Source: Mytilus galloprovincialis (Eukaryota > Mollusca > Bivalvia > Mytilida > Mytilidae). Taken from it: a stretch of 64,000 nt of DNA. The notes under the pieces were generated by a model. The model was not told the DNA's origin and made no database searches. It saw only the letters and a program-made list of their open reading frames with translations. Made by a program: the position numbers and the translations under genes. The stretch spans positions 71,789,497 to 71,853,496 of the forward strand of contig NC_134844.1 in NCBI RefSeq assembly GCF_965363235.1. Reading direction: 5' to 3'. Shown here piece by piece: positions 63,998 to 64,000 of this stretch. Within the stretch, counting starts at the first letter, position 1. The number at the start of each line of letters is the position of its first letter.

Positions 63998-64000
63998 ACT

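Larger units (their letters stand above)
6072..64000 (-). repeat. Tandem array of U2 snRNA gene units
   Basis: Head-to-tail units in one orientation, each with one minus-strand U2 snRNA gene. The U2 spacing is 1169 bp between copies 2 and 3 and 1178-1181 bp from copy 4 on. A partial unit (about 6072-6288) marks the left edge and the array continues past 64000. Two insertions interrupt it, at 7458-9399 and at 31226-32003. The one- or two-base changes in unit length come from an A homopolymer in the spacer. Inner units are almost identical, as expected of a gene family kept uniform by unequal exchange and gene conversion. Multi-copy tandem U2 loci are known in other animals, such as the human RNU2 locus. 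Confidence 0.97.

Noticed and set aside
11553-64000. Tandem repeats as a CRISPR array
   Set aside because: Units are over 1.1 kb with no unique spacers, and the context is a eukaryotic chromosome.

Overview
The window is a eukaryotic chromosome segment, most likely from a marine mussel (Mytilus or a close relative). I base that on recognising from memory several interspersed repeats common in Mytilus: 1640-1820, 5090-5463 and 31226-32003. The DNA is AT-rich, no long host protein gene is visible, and the only clear host genes are RNA genes.

Layout. 1-6070 is left flank: AT-rich sequence with repeat fossils, a decayed reverse-transcriptase element on the minus strand (about 2690-3535), a 28-bp minisatellite (4298-4437), a mussel interspersed repeat (about 5090-5463) and one possible plus-strand exon with an SGNH-like domain piece (5579-5800). 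From about 6072 to the right edge the window is a tandem array of units, about 1169 bp in the first three and 1178-1181 bp afterwards. Each unit carries one U2 spliceosomal snRNA gene on the minus strand. I count 47 U2 copies, 46 uninterrupted and one (copy 20) split by a 778-bp insertion. The array runs off the right end. It is also interrupted between units 1 and 2 by a 1942-bp composite insertion (7458-9399) containing nested inverted-repeat elements and a 185-bp fold-back.

Each unit, read on the minus strand, holds spacer with short palindromes, a PSE-like element at about -61 to -44, the 190-nt U2 gene, a 3'-box-like signal with a C/G hairpin beside it, an A/T homopolymer run, and a second conserved segment. 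That segment looks like a short first exon: a pyrimidine-rich possible TOP start, an ATG and a perfect GTAAGT donor. At the left edge of the array this exon can be joined on paper to an acceptor in the flank to give a 33-codon frame. Each unit may therefore carry a copied promoter and first exon of a neighbouring transcript.

Inner units are nearly identical, as expected under concerted evolution; the first three differ at several shared positions. A few U2 copies carry changes in functional parts: the branch-site recognition segment (copy 3), the segment pairing with U6 in helix Ia (copies 8, 9, 40) and the Sm site (copies 28, 30, 32-35). The Sm-site variant alternates with normal units in a two-unit pattern, showing how variants spread through the array.
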